Shown in pieces: positions 1 to 6,791 of a stretch of 13,974 nucleotides of DNA (within the stretch, counting starts at the first letter, position 1; every line of letters begins with the position of its first letter). Below the pieces are notes generated by a model. That model had not been told where the DNA came from and made no database searches. It worked only from the letters and a program-made list of their open reading frames with translations. A program made the translations under genes and the position numbers. The DNA lies in NCBI GenBank assembly GCA_964535155.1, contig CAZHSR010000024.1, positions 1 through 13,974 of the forward strand, in the 5' to 3' direction. The stretch comes from JAGPFW01 sp964535155. Its GTDB lineage: Bacteria; Patescibacteriota; WWE3; UBA101185; UBA10185.

Positions 1-766
1 CTGCAAATACATCCAAGTATTTTTGCATTTGAATATATTCGTTATCTGAAATTACGGAGAAAACTTCTATGCCTTCTATTTTCTTGCGAACTAATTTATA
101 AAATTGAGATTGTTCTTCCCAATTTTGTGCCAGTTTATTTTTAATTATTTGTATTCTTTGTTGAAGCTTTAACGAATTTTCCTTTAACTTAAGTTCATCA
201 TTTGCATAGGATTTAGCTATTTCAGCAAATTCTGTTTCTGCCTCAGCTATTTTTTTTGCCAAATTCTCCTCAAATTGTAATTCTGCCATTTCAAGGTCCT
301 TATCTACCATTGCCAAAGCTTTCACTCTCTCTTGTTTATCTACTTTTAAAGCTATAAAGGAAGAGAAATAAATTACAGAAGAAATTTTCCTTGGGGAAAC
401 ATCTGTTAAGATGGCTAATTTGGAAGGAATTCCTCTAAAAAACCACACATGTACAACAGGAGAAGAAAGCATAATATGCCCCATTCTTTCCCTTCTTACC
501 CTAGAGTGAGCAACTTCAACTCCACATTTGTCACAAATAACGCCCTTATATCTAATTCCTTTGTATTTTCCGCAGTAACATTCAAAATTCTTTGTAGGTC
601 CAAATATTTTCTCGTCAAATAAACCCCCACGAACAGCCTTAAAAGTTCTATAGTTTATGGTTTCGGGCTTTAAAACCTCACCAAAAGACCAGTTTAGTAT
701 CTCCTCGGTGGAGGCTAAATGTATTCTAAGGGCATCAAAATCTCTTAATTGATTTAAATATTTCAT
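1..766 (-). CDS. rpoC: RNA polymerase beta' subunit, N-terminal part (cut by window edge)
   Basis: This is the first 255 codons of the beta' subunit, the half of the RNA polymerase core that carries the catalytic Mg site; that part lies beyond the window. Translation from the ATG at 766 begins MKYLNQLRDFDALRIHLAS and shows the beta' zinc-binding domain: C63-Y-C65-GKYK and C78-DKC81, spaced as in Escherichia coli C70/C72/C85/C88. It continues through the conserved GHI and WFFRGIPSKL blocks. Residues about 150-225 are a charged, Glu/Lys/Gln-rich stretch predicted to be helical and coiled, like the insertion seen here in Mycobacterium and unlike the shorter enterobacterial version. The start codon directly abuts the rpoB stop with no intergenic base, and a strong AGGAGG lies 8 nt upstream inside rpoB, so this start is secure. 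It is co-transcribed with rpoB. No stop or frame break occurs within the visible part. Confidence 0.97.
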   Translation of the reverse strand, partial: MKYLNQLRDFDALRIHLASTEEILNWSFGEVLKPETINYRTFKAVRGGLFDEKIFGPTKNFECYCGKYKGIRYKGVICDKCGVEVAHSRVRRERMGHIMLSSPVVHVWFFRGIPSKLAILTDVSPRKISSVIYFSSFIALKVDKQERVKALAMVDKDLEMAELQFEENLAKKIAEAETEFAEIAKSYANDELKLKENSLKLQQRIQIIKNKLAQNWEEQSQFYKLVRKKIEGIEVFSVISDNEYIQMQKYLDVFA

Positions 767-3700
767 TTATAAATCCTCCTCTTTTTCAACATTTATTACT
801 TCTTCTAAAACTTTTTTTGATTTACTTTTACTCTTGTCCGCGCCTGAATCTACAATTGGAGCATCCTCAGAATCGTCTACAACATCTGTTACACCATTTG
901 CGTTATATGAAACTGGGTCTATATACAGACCTAAACCGTTTAATTGCCTTACCATTAGTTTAAAGGTCTCAGGAACAGTGGACTCAACAATTGGAGTTCC
1001 TTGAATCATGGCACTGTAAGCTTTTGTTCTTCCTACCAAATCGTCTGACTTAATAGTCAACATTTCCTTTAAGATGTGAGCTGCACCATAAGCTTCTAGT
1101 GCCCAAACTTCCATTTCTCCAAATCTCTGGCCACCAAATTGAGCTTTACCACCCAAAGGTTGTTGTGTTACCAAGGAGTAAGGTCCTGTAGATCTAGCAT
1201 GAATCTTTTCCTCACTCATGTGTACCAATTTCAAAATGTAGTTTTCACCTACAACAACTTCGTGATCAAAATATTCTCCTGTTCTTCCGTCAACTAACTT
1301 AAATTTTCCAGAAACTGGTAAATCTGCTTCTTTTAATTGTTGCGCTATATCTTTTTCAGAGACTGCTTCCAAAGGAGGAATTATGTATCTACGACCCAAT
1401 TTCCTTCCTGCTAGACCAAGGGGGGCCTCCAAAATTTGTCCCATGTTCATTCTTTTTAAAACTGCTTCCGAAGAGAAAACTATATCAATAGGAGTTCCAT
1501 CTTCTAGGTGAGGCATATCAATTGCGGGTACAACTGCAGAAATAACACCTTTGTTACCATGACGACCTGCCAACTTATCACCTACGCTGATTTTTCTTCT
1601 CTCGGCTACATAAACCGTAATATTTTCAATTACACCAACAGGAAGATGGTCATTTTCTTCTCTTGTTACCCTCTTAATGCCTATTACTACACCATGTGTA
1701 CCATGAGGCATTCTCAAAGAAGTATCTCTAACTTCCTTAGCTTTTTCTCCAAATATGGCTCTTAAAAGTCTTTCTTCGGAGGATAGGTCAACTTCTCCTT
1801 TTGGAGCAACTTTTCCTACCAACAAATCCCCCGAATGGACATTTGATCCAATAGCAACTACTCCGCTTTCATCTAGGTTTCTTAAAGCATTTTCTGAAAC
1901 ATTAGGAATATCTCTTGTAATTTCCTCATTACCCAGTTTTGTTTCAACTAAAGCGACATCATAATTATTAATATGAATCGAGGTCAAGACATCTCTCTCA
2001 ACTAATCTATCCGAGATGACTATTCCATCCTCATATTCATAACCTTCCCAAATCATATAAGCAACTTTTACATTGGCACCCAAAGAGGTATAGCCATCGT
2101 TTGAAGCGGGTCCTTCAAATAAAGTAGTGTCTTTGGTTACTTTTTGGCCTGGTTCTACAAGTACATCTTGATTGTAGTTAGTAGAAACATTGGATTTTAC
2201 AAATTTTGAAGGGCGATAAGTGGTATTTTTCTTATCTCCATCGTATTTTATAACTACTTCATTTGCGTCCGCAGAAACAATAACGCCCTTACCAGAGGCT
2301 CTTACAACTGCACCAGAGTTTTCAGCCACTGCTTTTTCAATACCTGTCCCCACTAAAGGAGCTTCGGGTTTAATTAAAGGCACTGCCTGTGAAAGTTGCT
2401 GTGCCGCTACCAAGGCTCTTGTAATATCGTCATTTGAAAGGAAAGGAATAAGACCCGCAGATATACCTACTATTTGTTGAGGAACTACTTCAATGTATTC
2501 CGCTTCCGAAACATTCCCCAAATAAAACTCGCCGTGTCTTCTAATAGGAACCTGTTCTTCCAAAATGTATCCGCTTTCATCTGTATGTACGGAGGCATCA
2601 GTAACCCCTTTGTCTTCTTCATCATAGGCTGCTAAATATTCTACTTTATCGGTCACCTTGTAGCCCTTTGAATCCTTTTCCACCTTGTAATAAGGAGTTT
2701 CCAAAAACCCGTATTCATTTACGCGAGAATACATGGACATGTAGTTTATTAGACCTACATTAGGACCCTCTGGGGTTCTAACAGGACAAACTCTACCAAA
2801 AGAGGAATAGTGTACATCACGAACTGCCATACTGGCGCGTTCTTTTGTTAAACCGCCGGGACCCATTACCGAAAGTCTTCTAATGTGTGCCAAAGAGGTT
2901 AAGGGGTTTTGCTGATCTTGAAATTGAGAAAGTCTTCCAGTTGCAAAAAAGCTTTGGATATTTGCAGTTACAGCTCTTGGAGAAATAAGTTTGGAAGGGG
3001 AAGGAAGCTCATCTCTTGGCATAAGAGTCATTCGACTTCTTACATTTCTTGCCATTCTAAGAAATCCAACTCTAATTCGGCTTTGTAAAAGTTCGCCTAC
3101 TCGACGCACTCTTCGATTGCCTAAATTATCTATGTCACTAACTTCACCTATTCCATTGTTTAGCTGAATGATTCTTGTGATAACCTTGATTAAATCTTCT
3201 AGCTGTAACAATTGACCTTGTGCAGTATCGGGAATATTTAAACCTAAAACTTGGTTTAATTTAAATCTTCCAACTTTCCCTAAGCTGTATCTACTAGAGT
3301 TAAAAAACATTTCTCTAACAAGCTCTTGTGCATTTTCTAACACCAAAGGCTCTCCTGGGCGAACTTTTCTATAGACTTCAAGACACGCCTCATCATAAGA
3401 ACCTGCGGGATCTTTAGCTAAAGTTTTTGCAATATAATGAATTTCTGGATCTGTTTCGGCTTCTGCAAAAGCATCTAAGATTTCCTCGTCTGTATCTAAA
3501 CCAAAAATTCTAAGCAAAGTAGTAATAGAAATCTTCCTCTTTCTATCTATTCTTACGCTAATTATGCCTCTTTTGGATGTTGAAATTTCCAGCCAAACAC
3601 CGTGTAATGGAAGGATTTTCGCCCCACCAAAAAGTTGCCCCGTTACCGGGGATGTTTCACCTGTAAACAATACTCCTTCTGATCGGATAAGTTGACTTAC

Positions 3701-4072
3701 AATAACTCTCTCTACACCATTAATTACAAAAGTACCTCTTTCGGTCATTAAAGGGACATCGCCCATATAAATTTCTTGGCTCTTTTCTTTTTTATTTAAG
3801 GGATCTTTAATAGTAGCGGTTAAATACCAAGGAGCTTCATAAGAACGACCCAAATGTAAGGCTTCTTCCAAAGAAAAGTTAGGTACATCCAAACGAGATT
3901 TTGACATCTCCAATACCCAACCCCTTCCAGAGAAATCCTCCATCGTGCCAAGCTCATCCAAAACTCCTTGGATCCCTTCTTTCAGGAGCCAGTCGTAAGA
4001 GTCAATTTGGACCTTGGACAAATCTGGTAAAGGCAGTACATTTTTTCTTTTAGAAAAGCTATATTCTTGCAT
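767..4072 (-). CDS. rpoB: RNA polymerase beta subunit
   Basis: Beta subunit of core RNA polymerase, about 1101 residues. This is compact compared with 1342 in Escherichia coli and about 1190 in Bacillus. All landmark regions are readable: the N-terminal lobe; the rifampicin-pocket region near residues 375-410 (GRLSQFQDQQNPL, then HIRRLSVMGPGGL); RVCPVRTPEGPNVGLIN; EGYEYEDGIVIS; GRHGNKGVIS; KRMNMGQILEAPLG; and the C-terminal GGKAQFGGQRFGEMEVWALE clamp segment. The pocket residues equivalent to E. coli Q513, D516, H526, R529 and S531 are all present, so nothing suggests built-in rifampicin resistance. After the conserved end near NGLGLYIDP there is a tail of roughly 45 residues, acidic and then Lys/Ser-rich. 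I start at ATG 4072; an in-frame TTG at 4078 would add two residues. No Shine-Dalgarno site precedes either start. It is transcribed with rpoC. Confidence 0.98.
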   Translation of the reverse strand: MQEYSFSKRKNVLPLPDLSKVQIDSYDWLLKEGIQGVLDELGTMEDFSGRGWVLEMSKSRLDVPNFSLEEALHLGRSYEAPWYLTATIKDPLNKKEKSQEIYMGDVPLMTERGTFVINGVERVIVSQLIRSEGVLFTGETSPVTGQLFGGAKILPLHGVWLEISTSKRGIISVRIDRKRKISITTLLRIFGLDTDEEILDAFAEAETDPEIHYIAKTLAKDPAGSYDEACLEVYRKVRPGEPLVLENAQELVREMFFNSSRYSLGKVGRFKLNQVLGLNIPDTAQGQLLQLEDLIKVITRIIQLNNGIGEVSDIDNLGNRRVRRVGELLQSRIRVGFLRMARNVRSRMTLMPRDELPSPSKLISPRAVTANIQSFFATGRLSQFQDQQNPLTSLAHIRRLSVMGPGGLTKERASMAVRDVHYSSFGRVCPVRTPEGPNVGLINYMSMYSRVNEYGFLETPYYKVEKDSKGYKVTDKVEYLAAYDEEDKGVTDASVHTDESGYILEEQVPIRRHGEFYLGNVSEAEYIEVVPQQIVGISAGLIPFLSNDDITRALVAAQQLSQAVPLIKPEAPLVGTGIEKAVAENSGAVVRASGKGVIVSADANEVVIKYDGDKKNTTYRPSKFVKSNVSTNYNQDVLVEPGQKVTKDTTLFEGPASNDGYTSLGANVKVAYMIWEGYEYEDGIVISDRLVERDVLTSIHINNYDVALVETKLGNEEITRDIPNVSENALRNLDESGVVAIGSNVHSGDLLVGKVAPKGEVDLSSEERLLRAIFGEKAKEVRDTSLRMPHGTHGVVIGIKRVTREENDHLPVGVIENITVYVAERRKISVGDKLAGRHGNKGVISAVVPAIDMPHLEDGTPIDIVFSSEAVLKRMNMGQILEAPLGLAGRKLGRRYIIPPLEAVSEKDIAQQLKEADLPVSGKFKLVDGRTGEYFDHEVVVGENYILKLVHMSEEKIHARSTGPYSLVTQQPLGGKAQFGGQRFGEMEVWALEAYGAAHILKEMLTIKSDDLVGRTKAYSAMIQGTPIVESTVPETFKLMVRQLNGLGLYIDPVSYNANGVTDVVDDSEDAPIVDSGADKSKSKSKKVLEEVINVEKEEDL
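775..780 (-). promoter_or_regulatory. Shine-Dalgarno site of rpoC, inside the end of rpoB
   Basis: The minus strand reads AGGAGG, followed by 8 nt and the rpoC ATG at 766. It overlaps the last sense codons of rpoB, so beta and beta' translation are probably coupled. It is the only full-consensus Shine-Dalgarno sequence I found next to a start in this window, and it shows that the lineage does keep an anti-SD-type mechanism for genes inside operons. Confidence 0.85.
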
Positions 4073-4150
4073 TAACAAATATTTATTTTAGAAACTCTAA
4101 AAACTAGTTTTTTATACTTTTTGAACAAAGCGCTTTCAGGAACAGAGAGA
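4073..4150 (-). promoter_or_regulatory. rpoB 5' leader with small inverted repeats
   Basis: This is the roughly 70-nt untranslated leader predicted between the rpoB promoter and its ATG. It holds three short perfect inverted repeats: AAAGCGCTTT (4127-4136), AAAAACTAGTTTTT (4099-4112) and a 7-bp stem TTTTAGA/TCTAAAA with a 3-nt loop (4086-4102). The last two share bases, so they could not form together. All are short and mostly A/T, so their RNA stability would be low. A regulatory role for beta synthesis is only a suggestion. Confidence 0.3.
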
Positions 4151-4179
4151 AAATTAACACAAAGAGTTCTACCTGTCAA
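4151..4179 (-). promoter_or_regulatory. rpoB promoter (sigma-A/sigma-70 type)
   Basis: The minus strand has a perfect -35 TTGACA (4174-4179), a 17-bp spacer, and a -10 TAATTT (4151-4156) preceded by TG one base upstream (extended -10). It lies between the lepB stop (4199) and rpoB, so rpoBC can be expressed independently of lepB. An inverted repeat CCTGT-CA-ACAGG (4172-4183) covers the whole -35 hexamer and could be an operator. This is the only promoter in the window with a full-consensus -35. Confidence 0.7.
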
Positions 4180-4198
4180 CAGGATGTTATCATATTAT

Positions 4199-4792
4199 TT
4201 ACAAAAACCCAACACGGTCTAGAGGCCAAAACCTAAAAACCACCCTTCCCTGAATGTTTGAGCTCTTAATAATGCCAAAATACCTTGAATCAACAGAGTT
4301 TCCTCGGTTGTCACCAAATACTAGATATTCGTCTTCTCCCAGTCTAACCGAATGCCCTTCTCTAAAAAAAGAGCCTTCGCTTGTACAAACTGAATTGTCC
4401 AAATAGTCTTCTTGAAGCTCAAATTTCTCGCCATATCTATTTATGTAGACCTTACAATCTTTGATTTTTACTATATCGCCAGGTAAAGCAACTATTCTTT
4501 TTAAATAATCAATTTGGTCATTCCCAGGGGGATTTAAAATAACTACTTCACCTCTTTCGTAAGGCTTAAAATGTATTGTCACCTTTTCCATTAAAATCCT
4601 TTCACCAGTGTCAAAATTTGGATACATGCTGGCACCATGGACTACCTCTGGCATAGCTACAAATTTGTAAATTAGGAAAAGTACTATTAAAGAGCTAAAC
4701 AAACTCTCACCTAATTCTATTATTAAAGATAAAAATCCTCTGCCATTGTTGGGATTTTCTTGAATAATGCTATTTGTTTCAAAATTTTCCAT
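4199..4792 (-). CDS. lepB: Signal peptidase I
   Basis: Type I signal peptidase, 197 residues, of the short Gram-positive-like class. It removes signal peptides from exported proteins at the outer face of the cytoplasmic membrane. A cytoplasmic N-terminus of about 21 residues is followed by one membrane segment (about 24-46) and then the catalytic domain. Box B is VHGASMYPNF with the nucleophile Ser55. Box D is DYLKRIVALPGD with the general base Lys98. Box E is VFGDNRGNSVDSR (about 158-170), with the conserved GDN and SxDSR. All catalytic elements are intact. The ATG at 4792 is preceded by a predicted extended -10 promoter about 29 nt upstream, without a clear Shine-Dalgarno site. The gene lies directly upstream of rpoB on the same strand and is divergent from the membrane hydrolase gene. 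Read-through into rpoBC is possible because no terminator is visible between them. Confidence 0.95.
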   Translation of the reverse strand: MENFETNSIIQENPNNGRGFLSLIIELGESLFSSLIVLFLIYKFVAMPEVVHGASMYPNFDTGERILMEKVTIHFKPYERGEVVILNPPGNDQIDYLKRIVALPGDIVKIKDCKVYINRYGEKFELQEDYLDNSVCTSEGSFFREGHSVRLGEDEYLVFGDNRGNSVDSRYFGIIKSSNIQGRVVFRFWPLDRVGFL

Positions 4793-4821
4793 AATTAATA
4801 AGTTTTCTACTATCCAGATAT

Positions 4822-4830
4822 TTTATAACA
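4822..4830 (-). promoter_or_regulatory. lepB extended -10 promoter element
   Basis: The minus strand reads TGT-TATAAA, an extended -10 close to consensus, ending 29 bp before the lepB ATG. The position where a -35 is expected has no good match. It lies within the 64-bp divergent region, only 8 bp from the oppositely directed extended -10 of the gene at 4857, so two polymerases could not occupy both at once. Confidence 0.5.
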
Positions 4831-4838
4831 CAACCTTG

Positions 4839-4847
4839 TGATAAAAT
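4839..4847 (+). promoter_or_regulatory. Extended -10 promoter of the membrane hydrolase gene (near-leaderless)
   Basis: The plus strand reads TGA-TAAAAT, then 9 nt, then the ATG at 4857. Transcription starting about 7 nt after the -10 would leave only 2-3 untranslated bases. No Shine-Dalgarno sequence and no convincing -35 are present. Confidence 0.55.
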
Positions 4848-4856
4848 AGACCCCGT

Positions 4857-5330
4857 ATGTTACTAACACCACACACAATGGTAGGTCTTGCCATTGGTAC
4901 AACAGTTTCTAATCCCATTATTGGAGTCCCTGCTTCTATACTAATGCATTTTATTGGAGACTTAGTACCACATTGGGACTTTTATTCTAACACTAAAAAT
5001 GAAGAACGCCGAGTTGGGTGGAGACCTTTGGCAGTTATGGCAGATTTGGCTTTGGGTATTTCTGTTGGCTTAACAACAACTCTTTTTGCATTATGGGTAA
5101 AGAACGATTCGGGACTGGCATTAAATATTCTTCTTTGTGGTATTGGAAGTGTTTTACCAGACGCACTGGAAGGACCTCATATCTATTTTCATAACGAACC
5201 AAAGTTGCTAAAACTTGTTTCTAGGACACAAAGCAAACTCCAATTTCAGGCACCCCTTCCCTGGGGAATACTTACTCAACTTCTAGTGATGACTTTTTGC
5301 GCATTGATAATCTTAAACTCACTATTATAA
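4857..5330 (+). CDS. Small multi-pass membrane protein with HxxxDxxPHxD motif; putative metal-dependent hydrolase
   Basis: A 157-residue membrane protein of unproven function. Membrane segments are apparent at about 8-28, 58-80, 86-101 and 137-156. The polar residues most likely to bind metal are His6, His31 and Asp35 in HFIGDLVPHWDF (His31-x3-Asp35-x3-His39-x-Asp41), and Asp102 in GSVLPDALEGPH (with His108). This resembles the YdjM/DUF457-type 'membrane-bound metal-dependent hydrolase' proteins, which share an H...PD pattern and have no settled substrate; the assignment rests on motif resemblance only. The ATG at 4857 fits the predicted promoter just upstream. The last 59 bp overlap the 3' end of the convergent GT4 gene. 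Its neighbours (signal peptidase and envelope glycosyltransferases) fit an envelope role, but this is inference. Confidence 0.75.
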   Translation: MLLTPHTMVGLAIGTTVSNPIIGVPASILMHFIGDLVPHWDFYSNTKNEERRVGWRPLAVMADLALGISVGLTTTLFALWVKNDSGLALNILLCGIGSVLPDALEGPHIYFHNEPKLLKLVSRTQSKLQFQAPLPWGILTQLLVMTFCALIILNSLL

Positions 5331-6780
5331 AAGCAAAGAATATAACTCCTGAAACCATTAGAATTGCCTGAACTACTGGGGAATCTATTGAAAGAAAACT
5401 TAATCCTCCAAATAGAGCTGTTACACCCCAATAAAATAAGGCAACTTGTCTTTCAGAAAATCCCCTTGCCATTAGTAAATGATGAAGATGCTCTTTGTCA
5501 CCCTTCCATGGGGATTTACCTGAAAAAAGTCGCCTAAAAAAGGTTACTACTGCATCCAAAAAAGGGATGAGCAAAATTAAAATGGAAGCAATGATTTTTG
5601 CCTGAACTAAAATGGAGATTGTAGAAAAGACAAGCCCTACGGAAACAGCTCCAAAACCCCACATAATTTTGGAGGGATGCCATGTAACTCTTGCTAAACC
5701 TAAGCTTATACCTGCCGCAATAAGGGCAAGCCGAGCATATGAAAGATGAACAGAAGTAACATTGGGGAAACGCAAACCTAATAGGGCTAAAACAATTAAA
5801 CCAATTCCTACAATTCCGCAATACTGCCCATCTACTCCATTGGACCAAGATAAGAGATTTAAAACCCAAACTATCCAAACTGTTGTAAAAAGGAGAGAAA
5901 AGGGCTGAATAGAAATTTGCCCCACATGCAAAACGAAATCGGAAAGATCAAGAAAGCCATCAAATGGGTTAGTTAAAAAGTCTATTTTTATACCAAAAAA
6001 ATAGAGGGATCCCACAACAATAAAAAGCAAAGCTAGGCGAATTAAGGGATTTTCCAAAAATCTAATCTTTGAATCAGAATGAGTATTTTGAATGTCATCT
6101 AAAAAGCCGATAATTGAAAGGACAATAGCCAAGACTAAAACTCCTATTATTTCTGTTGTTAAAGGCACAAAAAGTAGAGACAGCAAAGAAAATAGGAGAG
6201 CAAAAAAAAGTCCTCCTCCTCGCGCTGAGGGAGATTTTAAAATCATACCAGGGTGAGAATGTTTTGAAGGGTCAGTAACAATTTTCCACTTTTCCATTAG
6301 GCGCACATAAAAAGGGGAAAAGACTAGGGAAAGGACTAGAGCAACAAAAAATGTTATGGAAAGATAAAGGACATTCTTACTTATAAAGGGATCCGCAACT
6401 ATGAGAGATTTAGAAATAACTCTAAATAAGGAATAAGTAAGAAATAAATTACAAAACTGAACAGCAAAAAGAATAATTTGGGAACCATACTTGTAAAATT
6501 TTGTCTTAAAAAAATATAGGAAGCCCAAACCTGCCAGAGAAACAAAGATTGAAATGGCAGGGATTAAAAAAAGAGAACCTTTATCGGCAAGCTGAGACTC
6601 TCCCCAAAACTGAGTATAAAAAAAGGGAACTTTTTCGGTTAAGAATGCGAATCTTAGATTTAAATAAATCAACTGGAGAAAAGTAAAAATTAAACTAGCA
6701 GCAATATAAAAAAAGATTAATCCAAAGTTTTTATCAAAGGGGATTTTATATTTTCTTAAAAATGTTTCTAGGTTTGTCAT
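5272..6780 (-). CDS. WecA/TagO-type undecaprenyl-phosphate sugar-1-phosphate transferase with N-terminal membrane extension
   Basis: Glycosyltransferase family 4 membrane enzyme (502 residues). It would transfer a sugar-1-phosphate, probably GlcNAc-1-P, from a UDP-sugar to polyprenyl phosphate, the first step of many cell-envelope glycans. Family motifs: RGGGLFF (about 187-193), the Mg-binding pair in GFLDDIQN (Asp228/Asp229), SWSNGVDG (Asn314, Asp317) and the cytoplasmic HLHHLL (431-436). HLHH fits the WecA/TagO class rather than MraY. The core from residue about 135 to the end has the usual length. The first roughly 130 residues, with about three membrane segments (about 22-42, 70-91, 101-121), are additional to the 320-360-residue norm. 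The ATG at 6780 has no good Shine-Dalgarno site. The gene follows the GT2 gene after 11 bp, so the two probably act in one pathway. Its 3' end overlaps the convergent hydrolase gene. Confidence 0.88.
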   Translation of the reverse strand: MTNLETFLRKYKIPFDKNFGLIFFYIAASLIFTFLQLIYLNLRFAFLTEKVPFFYTQFWGESQLADKGSLFLIPAISIFVSLAGLGFLYFFKTKFYKYGSQIILFAVQFCNLFLTYSLFRVISKSLIVADPFISKNVLYLSITFFVALVLSLVFSPFYVRLMEKWKIVTDPSKHSHPGMILKSPSARGGGLFFALLFSLLSLLFVPLTTEIIGVLVLAIVLSIIGFLDDIQNTHSDSKIRFLENPLIRLALLFIVVGSLYFFGIKIDFLTNPFDGFLDLSDFVLHVGQISIQPFSLLFTTVWIVWVLNLLSWSNGVDGQYCGIVGIGLIVLALLGLRFPNVTSVHLSYARLALIAAGISLGLARVTWHPSKIMWGFGAVSVGLVFSTISILVQAKIIASILILLIPFLDAVVTFFRRLFSGKSPWKGDKEHLHHLLMARGFSERQVALFYWGVTALFGGLSFLSIDSPVVQAILMVSGVIFFAFIIVSLRLSMRKKSSLEVE

Positions 6781-6791
6781 TCTTTATTCAA

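Noticed and set aside
1508..2480. Three plus-strand open frames inside rpoB
   Set aside because: They lie wholly antisense to highly conserved rpoB sequence, have no family motifs, and are expected shadows of a well-kept gene.
2800..3000. Intrinsic rifampicin resistance in RpoB
   Set aside because: The equivalents of Q513, D516, H526, R529 and S531 are unchanged; only conservative differences such as L533 to Met are seen.
4073..4078. TTG start of rpoB two codons upstream
   Set aside because: The ATG at 4072 is in frame and preferred; neither has a Shine-Dalgarno site, so the TTG cannot be fully excluded.
4172..4183. LexA/SOS box over the rpoB promoter
   Set aside because: The arms CTGT and ACAG are present but separated by 2 bp, not the 8 bp of the Escherichia coli-type box.
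5534..5878. Open frame of about 114 codons on minus inside the GT4 gene, in another frame
   Set aside because: It is Cys-rich and without recognisable motifs, while the GT4 frame covers NGVDG and the membrane helices in the same place.
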